Source: Oenanthe sinensis (taxonomy: Eukaryota; Streptophyta; Magnoliopsida; Apiales; Apiaceae). Taken from it: DNA of 64,000 nt. The DNA lies in contig CM053795.1 in NCBI GenBank assembly GCA_028671895.1, positions 13,971,501-14,035,500 of the forward strand, read 5' to 3'. Made by a program: the position numbers and the translations under genes. Below are positions 10,801 through 23,300 of this stretch, one piece after another. Positions within the stretch are counted from its first letter, which is position 1. Each line of letters starts with the position of its first letter. The notes beneath the pieces were generated by a model. That model did not search any database. It saw only the letters and a list, made by a program, of their open reading frames with translations, and was not told the DNA's origin.

Positions 10801-13273
10801 GTCACACAATTTTTTAACGAATCAATTTTGTAGAACTCTTTTGGTGGCTAAAATTATACTAAGGTGATATTTATTTATCATTAAATAAGTTCTACGAGCT
10901 CGGAATTTTACCAGCAAATTCTACCTTGAAATTAAGGGTATCCTTTAGAAACCCAGATATTAGATCACGGTTGGCATGCATCTTTTTATTATTCCAGCTA
11001 GTGTATGAAACCATGACTGTTGAGACACCCTTGATGACGGAGTCATAATAGGGTGGCATGTGGATGCTAAGCAACCCATGCATGTCAATCACAGTGTTAC
11101 TCTCATTTATACCTTCAGTTGTCCCGCCATCACCCACGAAATGCTTTGCACAAGCCACAACATTATTCCTGCTCGAGAGAGATAGGAGGTGACACAAAGA
11201 AATTATCATCTGAGAAAATAGTGAGTTGTAACAGTATGCTATGGAGGACTACCTACTTTCCAGCAACATAAGGAACTCCCTTTCTGGTACCATTTGGAAT
11301 TTCGCCTTGCAAACCTGATATAATGTCAGTCATCTCTTGAACAACCTTGGGATCCTCACTATAACTTTCATAACACCGACCCCATCTTGGGTCTCTGCAA
11401 ACCTGCACAGAGCGTTCATTTTAAAATTTCATTCTAACCAAGTAGCTCTGAGTAAGTAACTAGACACGTGAACACGTAAGCAGATTAGTACTTACTGCAA
11501 TGCAAGGAGCAAATGCGTAAGTTATCCCCGTAGCTCTGACTTCAAGAGCAGTAGCAGCTCCAATCCTCCTCACAAGTTCAGGGTCCCTGGTATGTTGAAT
11601 TTCTAATTAAGTTAGTCTAATAAGGTAACCTAAAATATATAAACCAAAGACCTAATTGGATGATCATACATAATATTGTATTACCACATATTGGGTCATT
11701 GCAATTGTATTGTTATTAGGTGTGCCACGGCTACTTGAATTATTTCAATAAGTTGCTTGCTTTTTACAATGCATTAGTTGTATTGTAATCAGGTGTGTCA
11801 CTGCTACCTAAATTATATTCAATAACTTGCTCATTCCTTAGAATGCATTAGCATAATCATCAGTACTATCAGGTCATATTTATATAGTTATTTTTAGGTT
11901 AATTTTCCGTTTGTTGTGTCTATTAATCCCTTCTTTATTTGTTGTAGTGGTGTCTGTTGTTCCCTTTCTCATTTCTGTCTAGAAGTACAGGTTATCATAC
12001 TCTTATTAGTTTCATCTTATAAGAGTTACATCCTAAATTACAGGATAATCCAAATAAAAAAAAAAGGAGGAAATGAAATAAAAAAACAAGGATAAATCTG
12101 TCAACTGTCAAACAATGCAATAAGAACAATTAATCTGGTCTGCTGTAGAAATATAATGCTTGTTTGGTTAATAAATAATGACAAGTTAACTACTATTATC
12201 TTAATCTGGTAGATTTTCAAAGATCTGAAGACTAGATAAGAAGCATAAAATTGTAATCATACAATAAATCCATAAGATATCTTTAGTTATGAAAATGATA
12301 GCCTACTTACCTTGTAGCTCCAAGCCCAACATTATGTGGAAAAATTGTTGCATTAAAGACGTTGTTGTTCCCATGAACAGCATCAATTCCATATATCATT
12401 GGGATCCCAAGACGAGTGGCAAGTGACCCCTTTTGAAATCCATTCACCATGTTAACCCAATCTGTTGCCGTGGCTTTTGGGAGTGGTGAACTCCCCCCGC
12501 CACTTAATAAGCTACCTGCATGAAAGACAGGAGTTGCGTCAGTCCCATACAATTTTCACTTTAGCTTTGTCTTTTAGCAATCAAGAAGCATTATATATAT
12601 ATAATCATAGCTCACTTTAAGAACCTTTTCAGTTTTTCTTGTAATCAGAATTAAACAAGAGAATCTCATTTTCCCAGCCAAATTGTCCATTTCATGATAT
12701 CGAAAATCATAAATTTAAATCTTAATCCAGAGTAACATTAGAAGTTGCTCCTGTTAATTTTCATCTTGTTACATCTATAGCATCGTTACAAGACAGCTAT
12801 ATCAACTTTACATAGAGTACATAGAGTATAAATTTATAATACTTAATATTTGAACGGACATGATAAATGCTCTAAAACAGTGCATGTAAAAAATGTATTC
12901 CAAAACTATTAGTCATTACTAGTGAGAGATCTTATAGTTGTCAGATAAGAGGAACACTGGAAAAAAAAAGGATATTCATTTTCAGATATTTTTCTCTCAT
13001 TGTAGACATAAATAAATGTAAATGAACAAATAGGAGGTCTACATTACCAATGTGGTACTTGTGCATGATATCAGCAGTGGCTGCGATTCTATCAATCTGA
13101 ACCATCTGCCCGATTTTCTCTTCCAAAGTCATTCTACTCAGAAGATCTTGCACTCTAATTGCCACCGGCTGATTTTGGTCTTTGTACTTGATGTATTCTC
13201 CCTCCTCTGCCATGCCGGTGCAGACACACCATAACGACAATAACCCAAGCCATGTAACTGTACTCTGAATCAT
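7862..13273 (-). CDS. Glycoside hydrolase family 3 beta-glucosidase / beta-glucan exohydrolase
   Basis: Ten exons on the minus strand read in order 13048-13273, 12311-12515, 11496-11586, 11257-11402, 10925-11168, 10334-10438, 10002-10184, 9603-9807, 8435-8918 and 7862-7973. Codon phase closes at every junction and gives 666 residues, normal for plant GH3 enzymes of the barley ExoI type. These release glucose from beta-glucans and glucosides, usually in the apoplast. A signal peptide is visible (about residues 1-22, hydrophobic TWLGLLSLWC). The TIM-barrel domain has KHFVGDGG (KH near 231-232) and the nucleophile Asp310 in GFVISDWEG. The second domain carries the likely acid/base Glu516 in GEHPYTESFGD. 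The C-terminus has a hydrophobic stretch (near 642-655) that could be a membrane or GPI signal. The start is the ATG at 13273, just after a leader-intron acceptor at 13279. Intron 7 appears to use a GC donor. Activity on a particular substrate cannot be read from sequence. Confidence 0.92.
9057..9324. mobile_element. Stowaway-like MITE in intron 8 of the GH3 gene
   Basis: Ends match the plant Stowaway/Tc1-mariner pattern: TACCTCCGTCCCCTTTTA on the left and, on the minus strand, TACTCCTTCCGTACCCTTTT on the right, both followed by a TATGTC or CATGTC block. The element of about 268 bases is bounded by TA dinucleotides. It lies wholly in the intron between 8919 and 9602 and should not affect coding. 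Confidence 0.75.
9424..9639. repeat. 108-base tandem duplication spanning the exon 8 donor of the GH3 gene
   Basis: Two adjacent copies with a period of 108 bases (AGTACC at 9431 and 9539) share long near-identical stretches such as CAACAAACCACTA. The upper copy holds the end of coding exon 8 and its donor (9602/9603). The lower copy lies inside intron 8 and has diverged by a few substitutions. Confidence 0.75.
10392..10556. repeat. 86-base tandem duplication copying the active-site exon of the GH3 gene
   Basis: GGTGAAGTAATCCTG occurs at 10392 and 10478 and the following roughly 80 bases match closely. The lower copy contains the 5' half of exon 6 with its acceptor. The upper copy lies upstream in transcript order, inside intron 5, and keeps an AG acceptor, but its codons read GFVISAWEG in place of GFVISDWEG and soon reach a stop. 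Confidence 0.8.
11705..11851. repeat. 73-base tandem duplication in GH3 intron 2
   Basis: Two diverged adjacent copies with a period near 73 bases, each containing AGGTGTG, a TCAATAA..TTGCT block and ending AATGCATTAG. They lie in the intron between 11587 and 12310 and have no coding effect that I can see. Confidence 0.6.
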
Positions 13274-13748
13274 ATTCACTGCAATACACCATAAACTAAT
13301 AATGAGTACCACACATTATTCCTACATAAAATATACTACTAATAAAATATTTAAAAAATGCAGAACAAGTAAGACCATTAAAATTTCCTATCTTCAATCG
13401 AACTACATTTCACATAATATACTTAAATATATATTTAATTTTTTGTGTGTGTGAGTGATGTATTGCAGCTTAATAATAGAGGGTAAACATACTACAAATA
13501 TATAAACAACTTGAAATACAAATCTTGAAGTTGAAAAGCAAATCTTGAAGTTGGAAGTGAAAATAAGTAGCTATGGAACATGACCAAGAATCCCAAGTCT
13601 AATTTTCTTGAAATGTACAAGAGTTTTAGACAAGTACTCGAAAAGTGACAAGAATATAAAGTTTCCTAATGCAGCAGCAAATATGGGTGGGGGAGGCACA
13701 GAAAAGTGAAGATAAAGATGAAAGCATTTGGGTAGAAAGAAAACACAC

Positions 13749-13789
13749 CTTTAAGCAAGATTCAACAACAATAAAATCCTTGAGTTACA

Positions 13790-13830
<41 letters not shown>

Positions 13831-13846
13831 TAGGAGCCTATAAATA
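13749..13846 (-). promoter_or_regulatory. GH3 gene TATA box and 5' untranslated exon
   Basis: On the minus strand a TATA-like TATTTATA (13846-13839) is followed by a (CT)n(CA)n leader and then a donor site CTTAAAG|GTGTGT at 13749/13748. A matching acceptor TTGCAG sits at 13279-13284, five bases before the start codon. This predicts a 5'UTR exon of roughly 60 bases and a leader intron of 470 bases (13279-13748). The transcription start is inferred from TATA spacing. Confidence 0.55.
13791..13830. repeat. Compound microsatellite (TG)10(AG)10
   Basis: Twenty bases of TG followed by twenty bases of AG. It lies in the inferred 5' untranslated leader of the GH3 gene, where it reads as (CT)n(CA)n on the transcribed sense. 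Confidence 0.9.
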
Positions 13847-14462
13847 CAGGGGTGGGGGGCTGATATTATTATTATTATTATGTAGTGCAAGAAAAGTGGG
13901 GAGTGGAGGAAAGAAGGGGAGGGAGGAACGTGGAAGTTTAGACTAAAGTGTTGAAAAGGATCAAACGGTCGGTCGGTGGGACTGAGAGAAGTATACGACA
14001 ACAAATCAACAAAATCAAACGGGTGGTGAGAAATTCGAATATATAAAATTTATTAAACTAACACAAAAATAGCAACAAGTTAATTTTGAGTTATCCAACC
14101 AAAAACGGATAACTTTATATAAGATTTATAAATACGAAACTATTTTAATTTAACAAATAATAATATATATTTATATTTAAATACTATTAAATTATCATAA
14201 AATTTACAAAAAATGATTACATATTATTAGTCCATACTAATATTTATATTTGAAATATATATTAATTATTATTTTTTTCAAACTCTCATTTTTTTTAATC
14301 GTTTCAACTTATTTTTCTCGTCTGGTCCTCAATTTTTTAATGGCCTTTAAAAAAAATACCAATTTTCAATTAATTGAAACGAGATTGTCGTGAATAATGA
14401 CTATAGAGGTTGTGTAGAAATAATCTGTCAGTTCAGAATATATTAAGAGGTAAAGGAGTACA

Positions 14463-14937
14463 TACTTCAAATTAAAACCCGATCCAATCCAATACGGTCC
14501 GATTAAAAATAAGATAATTAATAGATAACTCAAATGTCTAAGAATATCAACATCATTGAACTTTAATGATTAATTCATCTATGTTATGATACAGTTCAAA
14601 TTTAAAGATTATGTCTAGTATTTAATCAATTTCTTTTGATATGTTAAAATTTAGATTTTTAAGACATGTGTTATTTGTGTTATATGAATGATTGTAATAT
14701 TTTGTTGAATTATTACCAATTTATTTTGATCTTTCATTTTCAAATTTATTTTCTTTTAATAAAAATTTTATTTATATATTTATTAACCCTATCAATCCGA
14801 TCCAAACCGAAATACATTAAATGAGTTGGTTTCAAATTTATATTTTTATGGGTTGGGTTGGAAATTTACAAATCCGATTAAATTGAATTGGGTTGTTAAA
14901 ATCTATCAACCCGCCCAACCCGATCCATGTACACCCA
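14463..14937. mobile_element. Possible short TIR element with AACCCGATCC repeats
   Basis: AAACCCGATCCAATCC near 14477 and, inverted, GATCGGGTTGGGCGGGTTG near 14907-14925 bracket AT-rich DNA that also holds AATCCGATCCAAACC. The pattern resembles other short plant elements in this window. Boundaries are approximate and no target duplication was identified. Confidence 0.35.
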
Positions 14938-14969
14938 TACGCTCATGTATGACTCTTTCTCAAGTCGAA

Positions 14970-16438
14970 GGCTGAGCAAAATCGAGTCGGAACTGAAAAA
15001 TCGAACCGAATAATGTAATTTCGGTTCGGTTCTATTTTTCTGAAATTTCGATCTATTTGATTTTTTGTTCTAGACAAAATTAAAGTTCGGTTCGGTCTTA
15101 ATTTGGTCCGGACCGATTCATAATAAAAAAAATTGGTCTAGACCGAATTATATATTTTATATTTTTATTATATATATAATATATTTTTATTAATATATAT
15201 TTATATAATATAGGTCCGATAAATGCAATTTTGCTCTAATGTCCCAGTGTCAACTTATTTATTAATTAATTTGTATGTTTTATTAGTTTGAATCATGCAT
15301 TTTTAATATACAATTATTTTTTCTCGATATATATCCGTAGAATTAATATTAATTATTGCATTATTGATTAATTATTTGGTCTAAATATTAATCTACTTGA
15401 TTTTATTTATATATTTGTATTCATATTCCCTTAATATTTCACCTTATTTAATTAGGTGAATGCCTTTATTATCATTTTTTTAAAAAAGTTACCCAAAATA
15501 TCATTTTGTGGGAAGACTGTCCAAAATACCACGTTGTTTACGCATCATGAGGATGCGTATAGAGAGAAAACACATATACGAGTTTCACAAGCTATTTTTT
15601 TTTTACGTGAGTTGCCCTTAAGTACGCATATGATGGATGCGCAAGTATTACTAACAGTATCGCATACGTATTCATAGAATGCGTTGATTCAACAAAATTG
15701 TGTTGTTTATGTAATTATTGTACTGCACACGCATGATTTGAATGCGATTTTAGTGTTACACATATTTTGTATGTGTAGAGGATGAAGATGAACATATTTT
15801 GTATGTGTAGATGATGAAGATGAACATAAACATCTTTGCTCCGTTACGTCTATTCATCTATATCGTTATATACTTTTCTATAGTATCGCCGTTACGGTGC
15901 TACCCAGTGTTGGTGTTGGTGCTTTGTTTTACCTAAAATGAAGGTACCAATACATCCGATATAAGGAAAAACATTTTATTATAGCAAATTCATAAAATAT
16001 AAAAGATGATTGAATGAATTAAACTTACACATAAATCATTGATCTTTCTGCAATTAAAAATTAAATGGAACTTGAAGTCTGTAACCAAAAATCAAATGAA
16101 ACTCGATGACGTCGAGCTGCTGTATGTCTTTCATCTTTGCTCTCTTTTCGATATTAATAAGTGTATGTAAGTAGACTATGAGTTGTACATAGACTATGAG
16201 TTGATAAAAATGAGTCGGTATACGCATATTGCTTATGCGAGTATAGTGGGTAATTTGGTTTCATCACCCGAAATATGATAATTCGGGTAGCTATGTTATC
16301 AATTTGTGATAATAAGGGCATTTTCTCTATTTAATTTTCAAAATTTTTTAATAAAAAATATCGAACCGAATTTATTTCGGTTCGGTACAAAAAATATTGA
16401 CAATTCGGTTCGGTTCGGTTCGGACCGAATGTTCAGCC
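14970..16438. mobile_element. Non-autonomous hAT-like element, 1469 bases
   Basis: The left end begins GGCTGAGC and the right end, read on the minus strand, begins GGCTGAAC. Flanking octamers AAGTCGAA (14962-14969) and AAGTCAAT (16439-16446) agree at 6 of 8 positions, consistent with an aged 8-base target duplication. Both ends are dense in CGGTTCGGTT-type subterminal repeats. The interior has no transposase frame. It does hold five short hairpins built on CGCAT and ATGCG (15540-16239) and a two-copy 30-base repeat near 15770-15825. Confidence 0.7.
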
Positions 16439-16645
16439 AAGTCAATGAAATTCTCAATTTCTTTAAAGAAAAAAGGAATAATGACTAAAATAAATAGTAA
16501 ATATTAAAATTTTCAAACAAACATTTCTTAGTGTATGATCTGCGGAATATGTACACCCCCTCCAGGATCGAATCCCCACAGCTGCAACAATTAAAACACA
16601 CACACTCCCCAGATAAACAGCTTAACCATTTTTGAGTAACAGAAC

Positions 16646-16672
16646 ATGACCATGCCCAGACCTATGTGTTAG
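16646..16672 (+). other. Short upstream reading frame before the helicase start
   Basis: An eight-codon frame (MTMPRPMC, stop TAG) ends three bases before the ATG of the helicase and is in the same frame. If the transcript includes it, it would reduce or modify initiation at the main start. It is equally possible that transcription begins downstream of it, because no promoter element settles the start site. Confidence 0.45.
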
Positions 16673-16675
16673 AAA

Positions 16676-19600
16676 ATGCATTACAGGCCAGCTTTCTTCT
16701 TGCTAACTCGCACCACTAGAACCTCAATTATACACACACTCTCTTCTTCTTCTTCTTCTATATACAACAACATCAGCCCTGTTCGCTCAACCCTTCTCAA
16801 ACCCCCAACTTCATCACCCCACATCCCCACTTGTCTTTTCGCCGGAATTTCACTTCTGGGTCGCCGGAGTTTTTCTGGATATGCTGTCGAGCAGTTTTCT
16901 GATGACGAGTACGAGTGCGATTACGAGAATCATCTGGTACTCTCTCCTTTTTTTTGCGTTTGTTGTTTCATTATTATTTGATTGCACACCAAGTGTTTGT
17001 GTCTTTCTTACCAACATTAAACTCTATAAATTTATAATCAAGAGCAATGTGTTTGTAAGATATAAATGGATTTGTAGTTAATTAGCTGAGTAAAATTTTA
17101 TTTTGTTAATATGTATGTGTGCGAATTTCGGTTTAGTATAAGCAGGTGCACTGTGCACTTGACAAGCTTTTGAATGATTTAACTGTTAGTGTCTCAAAGA
17201 AACATGCCTTTTTCACGGAACTGTTAGTTTCTAGCTTAAAAATATTAAGATTACCGGAATTCCAATATCCTTTGGATTATGTCCTAGCGTGTTTAGTATG
17301 AAAAGGTTAAGTAAAGTTAAAAAATCTTACTTTAGTCAGTTATCAGAAGGAGCTTAATTTTTCACGACAACTAATTCCGTAGGTATCTGTGCATGCATCT
17401 ATATATTTATATATTTTTTGGTGCTTAATCGCCAAAAAAGATTTTTGTATTTTGTGTCTTATGTCCTAAGAAGGAGCAAATATATGGGTTTATTTTTTAC
17501 TTGGTGTTTTTTCCTATAACTTTGTGTCGTAGCTACCAAGCTGAAAAATACTTATATATAGTTAGAGTTTGGAAGTTGTGAGCAAAAACAAATGCGAGGC
17601 TGCCTTATTTGTAAGTATTGTTTCAGGTGTCGTCCTCAGTGGCCAACATTGACGAGTGGAAATGGAAACTTAGTTTGTTATTGCGAAATGAAAAGGATGT
17701 TGAAATTATATCCAGAGACAAACGCGATCGAAGAGACTATGAGCAAATATGCAACCTTGCTAAAAGAATGGGGCTTTACTGGTAAGCAAGCATTTGGAGG
17801 TATCTGCCGTCTCGTAATCTGGAAATGATAACACTTGTTTGCTTCACATTTTGCAGTGAATTATATGGAAAAGTGGTTGTTGCGAGCAAGGTGCCTCTTC
17901 CTAACTATAGGCCAGATCTCGATGATAAACGGCCTCAAAGGGAGGTAATAATCTTTTCCTAAAATTTGTGGAAATTTTATTGCTTTCCTTGAGGGGTGTG
18001 TGTATTTACATATTAACTGAAATTTAATGTCCGGGTATTAGGTTGTTGTCCCATTAAGCTTGCAAAGAAGAATAGAAGGTCTCCTTCAAGAACACTTGGA
18101 TCGAATGCATCTGATTTCTGGAGAGAACAGCTCTGCATCCAATATTGAAGCCAATGAATTGGCTGAATATGTAAATACAGATAAAAATGATGATTCATTT
18201 TTGGACAGGTCCGTAATGGAAAAGATTCTTATACGACAGAGCTTGAGGATGCAAAATATGCAGAGAGCTTGGCAGGTATCGTCATTGATTTTGATAAATT
18301 ATTTTTCACTGCACCTTGTTGTTCATCTTTTTATCAAGTGTCTGACAGTGTTTAACGTGACTTTGAAAGATATTACGTAGACTTGTACATACTTCTTTCA
18401 TTGTTATATCTCATCTCATCGCCAAACGGGCCCTATATATTTTGTTCACAAGCCCACTTCCCTATTTGAAGTTAGTTTTCCTCAGTTTATAGGAATGGTT
18501 ATGTCATACCACTATACCAGTGCCAGCATATCATTATTGATGATTGAAGAGTAAGTTTGTTATCTCCTGGTTGTGGTCAGCTGTAAATCATATGATTTAT
18601 AATTATACTTTTACTTATTTTACCAATACAAAGCTGATTGTAAGTTTTAGAAAGTGGATCTTTATAAATATCCTAGACTATTGGTATAAGAGTAGTAGCA
18701 GACTAGTAGGAGCTATCTTATTAGTTATGTTAGAGATTAGTATTAGGAAATGCATATCAATTAGAATTACTTTCCCTTTTATACAGGTTTTAGGATTTGT
18801 GTATAAACCTGTGTAAGAGTACTTTAGAATTTCAATTAATACTAAGGATTCATGATTTCATTATGATTTTTGACCGATTCGATGTGGGGATTGATGCATT
18901 ATCTATTTAGGTGTACCTTGTTCTACAGTAGTATAAAACTGACAATGTGTTCTATATCTATTATATATAACACATGCATTACATGTGACATGTTATAATA
19001 ACATAATCTTTCTGCAAGAAGAATTGTCACAAATAGCTTAATTAGGAGCTTATGCCTTATAGGTATTATCAGTAAATTTATGTTTCGGAACTCATTGAGG
19101 TCCTCACAGTGATGCAAGTGTTGAGTCCTTAATTTATTACCAAGTTGACTGACATGAAGCTTACACGACAGTGGTGTCTAGCCAGTTCAACTATTTTCAC
19201 TTTAACATGCAGATATATTTAACTTAAGTTGATCATCTTGAACACTATACAATAACCTAAAATAGGTCAGAAGTTTAAATTCACTTAACATATTAACTTA
19301 CAAGGCCTACGTGACATGGGATTGTTGGCATACAGCGCCTTAAGTTGGGGGTTTGGTAATCTAAGTGCAATTTCATACTTTTGTCATGGTGAGTTTGCGG
19401 TGTGCATTCCTATAACAACTATGATTTTTAGATACGCTTCACTTGAAACAACCCAAAATGCACTACAAACCAAGCAAACCCCTGTTTGATAAAAAATTGT
19501 GCAGGTTATAAATTTCTATTCTCATGCATCATAGACTGATTATTGGTTCTTAACTTCTAATCCCGCTAAAATTATTGTTCAGGAAATGCCTTTTATTTTA

Positions 19601-20346
19601 ATACATAAGGAATTGGGTCCAAATTCACCAAGAAAACTGGTTGTCCTAATTATTAGTTAGTTTATAATGCCTTAAGTAAGCTAGTGATTTTTAAATTTTA
19701 CTGATGCATTGTGAGACTGCCAAATACTTTTCTTGGTATGCCTATCTAAGTTTATTTTAACCTTTTAGGAATTAGATATACATTTATTCAACCTTCTTGT
19801 ACGTGATCTGTGTGCTATGTTATTGTAGGAGTCACCTGAAGGTAAACAGATGCTTAATTTACGTAGATCATTACCTGCTTACAAGGAGAAGGATAAGCTG
19901 CTCCAAGCAATTGCGCAAAATCAGGTTGGCTTCTGAAATAATGGCCACATCCTTTCAGTATTGCTATGTAGCACCTTAAGAGAATGGAACTGTAGCATGG
20001 AATATGTAACATTAGTGCTTATTTTGATGAGTATTATGGTTTCATGTCTTTCTAAGCAATGTATTTATATTTCTTACCGCTTAGGATTTAGAACAGCTTT
20101 ATTTCCTATTCAATTTCTGCTTAAATATCTGAAAGTTTGTTTTCAGGGTGGAAATATTGAGAAGTATACTGGCCTATGAAATGACTAAACACTGCATTTA
20201 TGCACTAGCGGTTTTACTATTTCATTTATTTAACCTTAACTGTAGGTCATAGTGATATCTGGTGAGACTGGTTGTGGCAAGACCACCCAACTTCCTCAGT
20301 ACATACTAGAGTCAGAAACAGAATCTGGTCGTGGGGCATTCTGTAA

Positions 20347-20379
<33 letters not shown>

Positions 20380-23300
20380 AATGGCTGTGTCAGAGAGAGT
20401 ATCTACAGAAAGAGGAGAGTCACTTGGTAACACGGTAAGCGTCTTCTCCTCCTTTTCAGTTCATTTATGCATTTTTAATAAACATTTATTGTAAATATCT
20501 ATTTTCGTACTTGAGACCTTTTCTATTGAATGGTTATTCGATAGATTGGTTATAAAGTTCGACTGGAGGGAATGAAAGGGAAAAATACCCATCTGCTTTT
20601 TTGTACAAGTGGAATCTTGCTAAGAAGGCTCTTGAGTGATCGCAACCTTAATGGTGTAACCCATGTTTTTGTTGATGAAATTCATGAGCGCGGCATGAAT
20701 GAAGGTGTGGTCTGCTGTACATTTTTTTTATCCTCTTAGCCTGTACATCAAACATTGCTATTATCAGTTCAACTTACTAAATTCTGCTTAATTTTCTTAA
20801 AACAATTTTCAGACTTCCTATTAATTGTGTTGAAGGAACTTCTTCCACGTCGTCGAGATTTGAGATTGATTTTAATGAGTGCTACTCTAAATGCTGAGCT
20901 ATTTTCCAATTTTTTTGGAGGAGCACCGGTGATTCACATTCCGGTAAGCTACTTAGCTGTTACAACTTTGTCATACTCAGCACTAAGAAGTCTCAGACTC
21001 TCGACATCTTTATATTTTGGATTGGAGGAACTTTTAGCCGCTGATTATATTTTTATATGAAGTATCATATTTTAATATCTTACACAAAATTATGTACTCC
21101 GATGGGATTCTTTGTTATTATATTCTTAAACTTAATTTTTATTTTATTGTGTGATATAGGGATTCACACATCCTGTTAGATCACATTTTTTGGAAGATGT
21201 GCTAGAAATTACGGGATATAAGTTGACTTCTTTTAATCAAATCGATGACTATGGCCAAGAAAAGGTGTGGAAAACTCAAAAACAGCTTGTACCAAGGAAA
21301 AAGAAAAACCAGATCAGTTCTATCGTCGAGGTATTGCCCACCCTTAAAATTATGTACCTCATTGAATCCAAATTTGTTTCGTAGGCTGTTATAAAACTTT
21401 TATGTACTTTGGTGGTGAACTATGCAAATTATAAGGAACTTTAAATTTATTCTTTTTTGCGCATTATTCCTTGAGAGTCTTGTTCAGAAAATTTGTGCTC
21501 TGGTGTTAAGTAGCAGTGTCTTTCGTTCGTAGTGAGTTCTTCATAGCAAACAATCAGAAAAATCAATTGGCCTTTGTTGAACCATTGCTTGCTGACGCTC
21601 GAGCATTTTGACTCAATTAAGTACATGAAGTTTGTCTATAAAAAATTATAGCTCATTACATATTATAGTTACAGTTCATGGACTAAGAAGCATCTGAATT
21701 TAGAGCAGCATTGGATAGAGTTTGTGCTTTCACGTTCTCCTTATCATCTTCACTTCATAATACTCCAACAGCACATATTGGTAGCCCAGTTAACAACTTA
21801 ACATAAGTAGCTGATGAAATGTCCACCTCTTAATGATTCACGTTCCAGTAATATTATTACTATATAAAATTAATGTTACTTGTTTTTATCATGATAATCA
21901 CTACTGGCATGGTGATTGGGCTATCGCCTATCATGGTAAGGACTAAAAAAAGTTAACTATAATGGTTAGCTTATTATATTTACAATTATATCTGTATGCT
22001 ACTTTAGAGTTCAATTCTTACTGAGAGAGAATCTGATTTCTAGTTTTGATTCATGTCTTTGCACCTTGTTTGGGACAGTGCTAGTTTCTGGGCCTCCTGT
22101 GGTCTTGAGTGGTTTATTTGTCTTTTCAGGTTAGGCAGATTTCCATTTCTTAGATATCATTCTTTTCTATTCTCGTCCATCTGACAATTCTTTCCATAGT
22201 TTCTTATCACTATCATTATCCACCATCAGTAAAATAAAATTCCTCGTAAAATTTTAGCCTTTTACTCATTTTAGAAAGTTACATAATGATCATTATGAGT
22301 ATTGTTATTCGTTCAAGGTTTATTGTTACTATTTATCAAATAATCAGTACATGGGATTTGCATTCTTATATATCCCTAGAAGCTAGTTAAATTGAAATGC
22401 CAAAGAAGTAATTGATATTTGTCCTTGTTACCTGTTCCTATTGAATTCTAATTATTAATATTATTTCATTATAATTATTCTAATTATATAATTGCTACTA
22501 TAATTGTTGATCTGGAGTGAGTGACCGGTGGTGTGTTGCCAGCATTTTATATATTGTTTGGGTGTGGATTCATTATATTTTTGCCTAAGGGTTTTGGTGG
22601 CTCAGAACTCTTTTGATGTCCATTATGAGTTTGACTTGTTGTCTAGTTCAATCATTTGGAAATCTTTTATCTTAACTCAAAGATACTCTTTCTTTTGTCT
22701 TCCAAGTAATAATTCAACGTACAGAAACTGGAATTTTGAGTGGGTTGAGTACAGAAGCCAAAGGCATATGTTAAAAGACTAGTTTAACCTTTGTGGGTCC
22801 GCCAATCTTATTAAACCCACAAATAGAGGCGATATATGGACATATAAAATTTTCTTCTTTAATTTGCCATTCTAAATTGTATGGAATCACTTAAACCATT
22901 TCCTGAAAACCGGACTATAAACTTTATGAAGTGTTTTTCTTTCCTTTGTTTTTGAGAAGATACAATAATAACATATGTAATGAGATGTTAAACTTTATAT
23001 AGTAGACATCTTCCTATCCTGAAATAGTGTCAATCCTCTTTTTCAGGAGTCTCTGAACAAATCGAGCTTTGAAAAATATAGCTCAAGGGCACGTGATTCA
23101 CTATCTTGTTGGTCACCCGATTGTATTGGATTTAATCTTATTGAGGCTGTTCTGTGTCATATATGTCGTAAGGAGCGACCAGGTGCTGTATTAGTATTTA
23201 TGACTGGCTGGGAGGATATCAGTTGTCTGAGGGATCAAGTTAAAGCTCATCCTCTTTTAGGAGACCCTAATAGGGTCTTGTTGCTTACGTGCCATGGTTC

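Noticed and set aside
15456..15677. 73-codon frame in the hAT-like element
   Set aside because: No transposase motif; the hairpin repeats account for much of the sequence.
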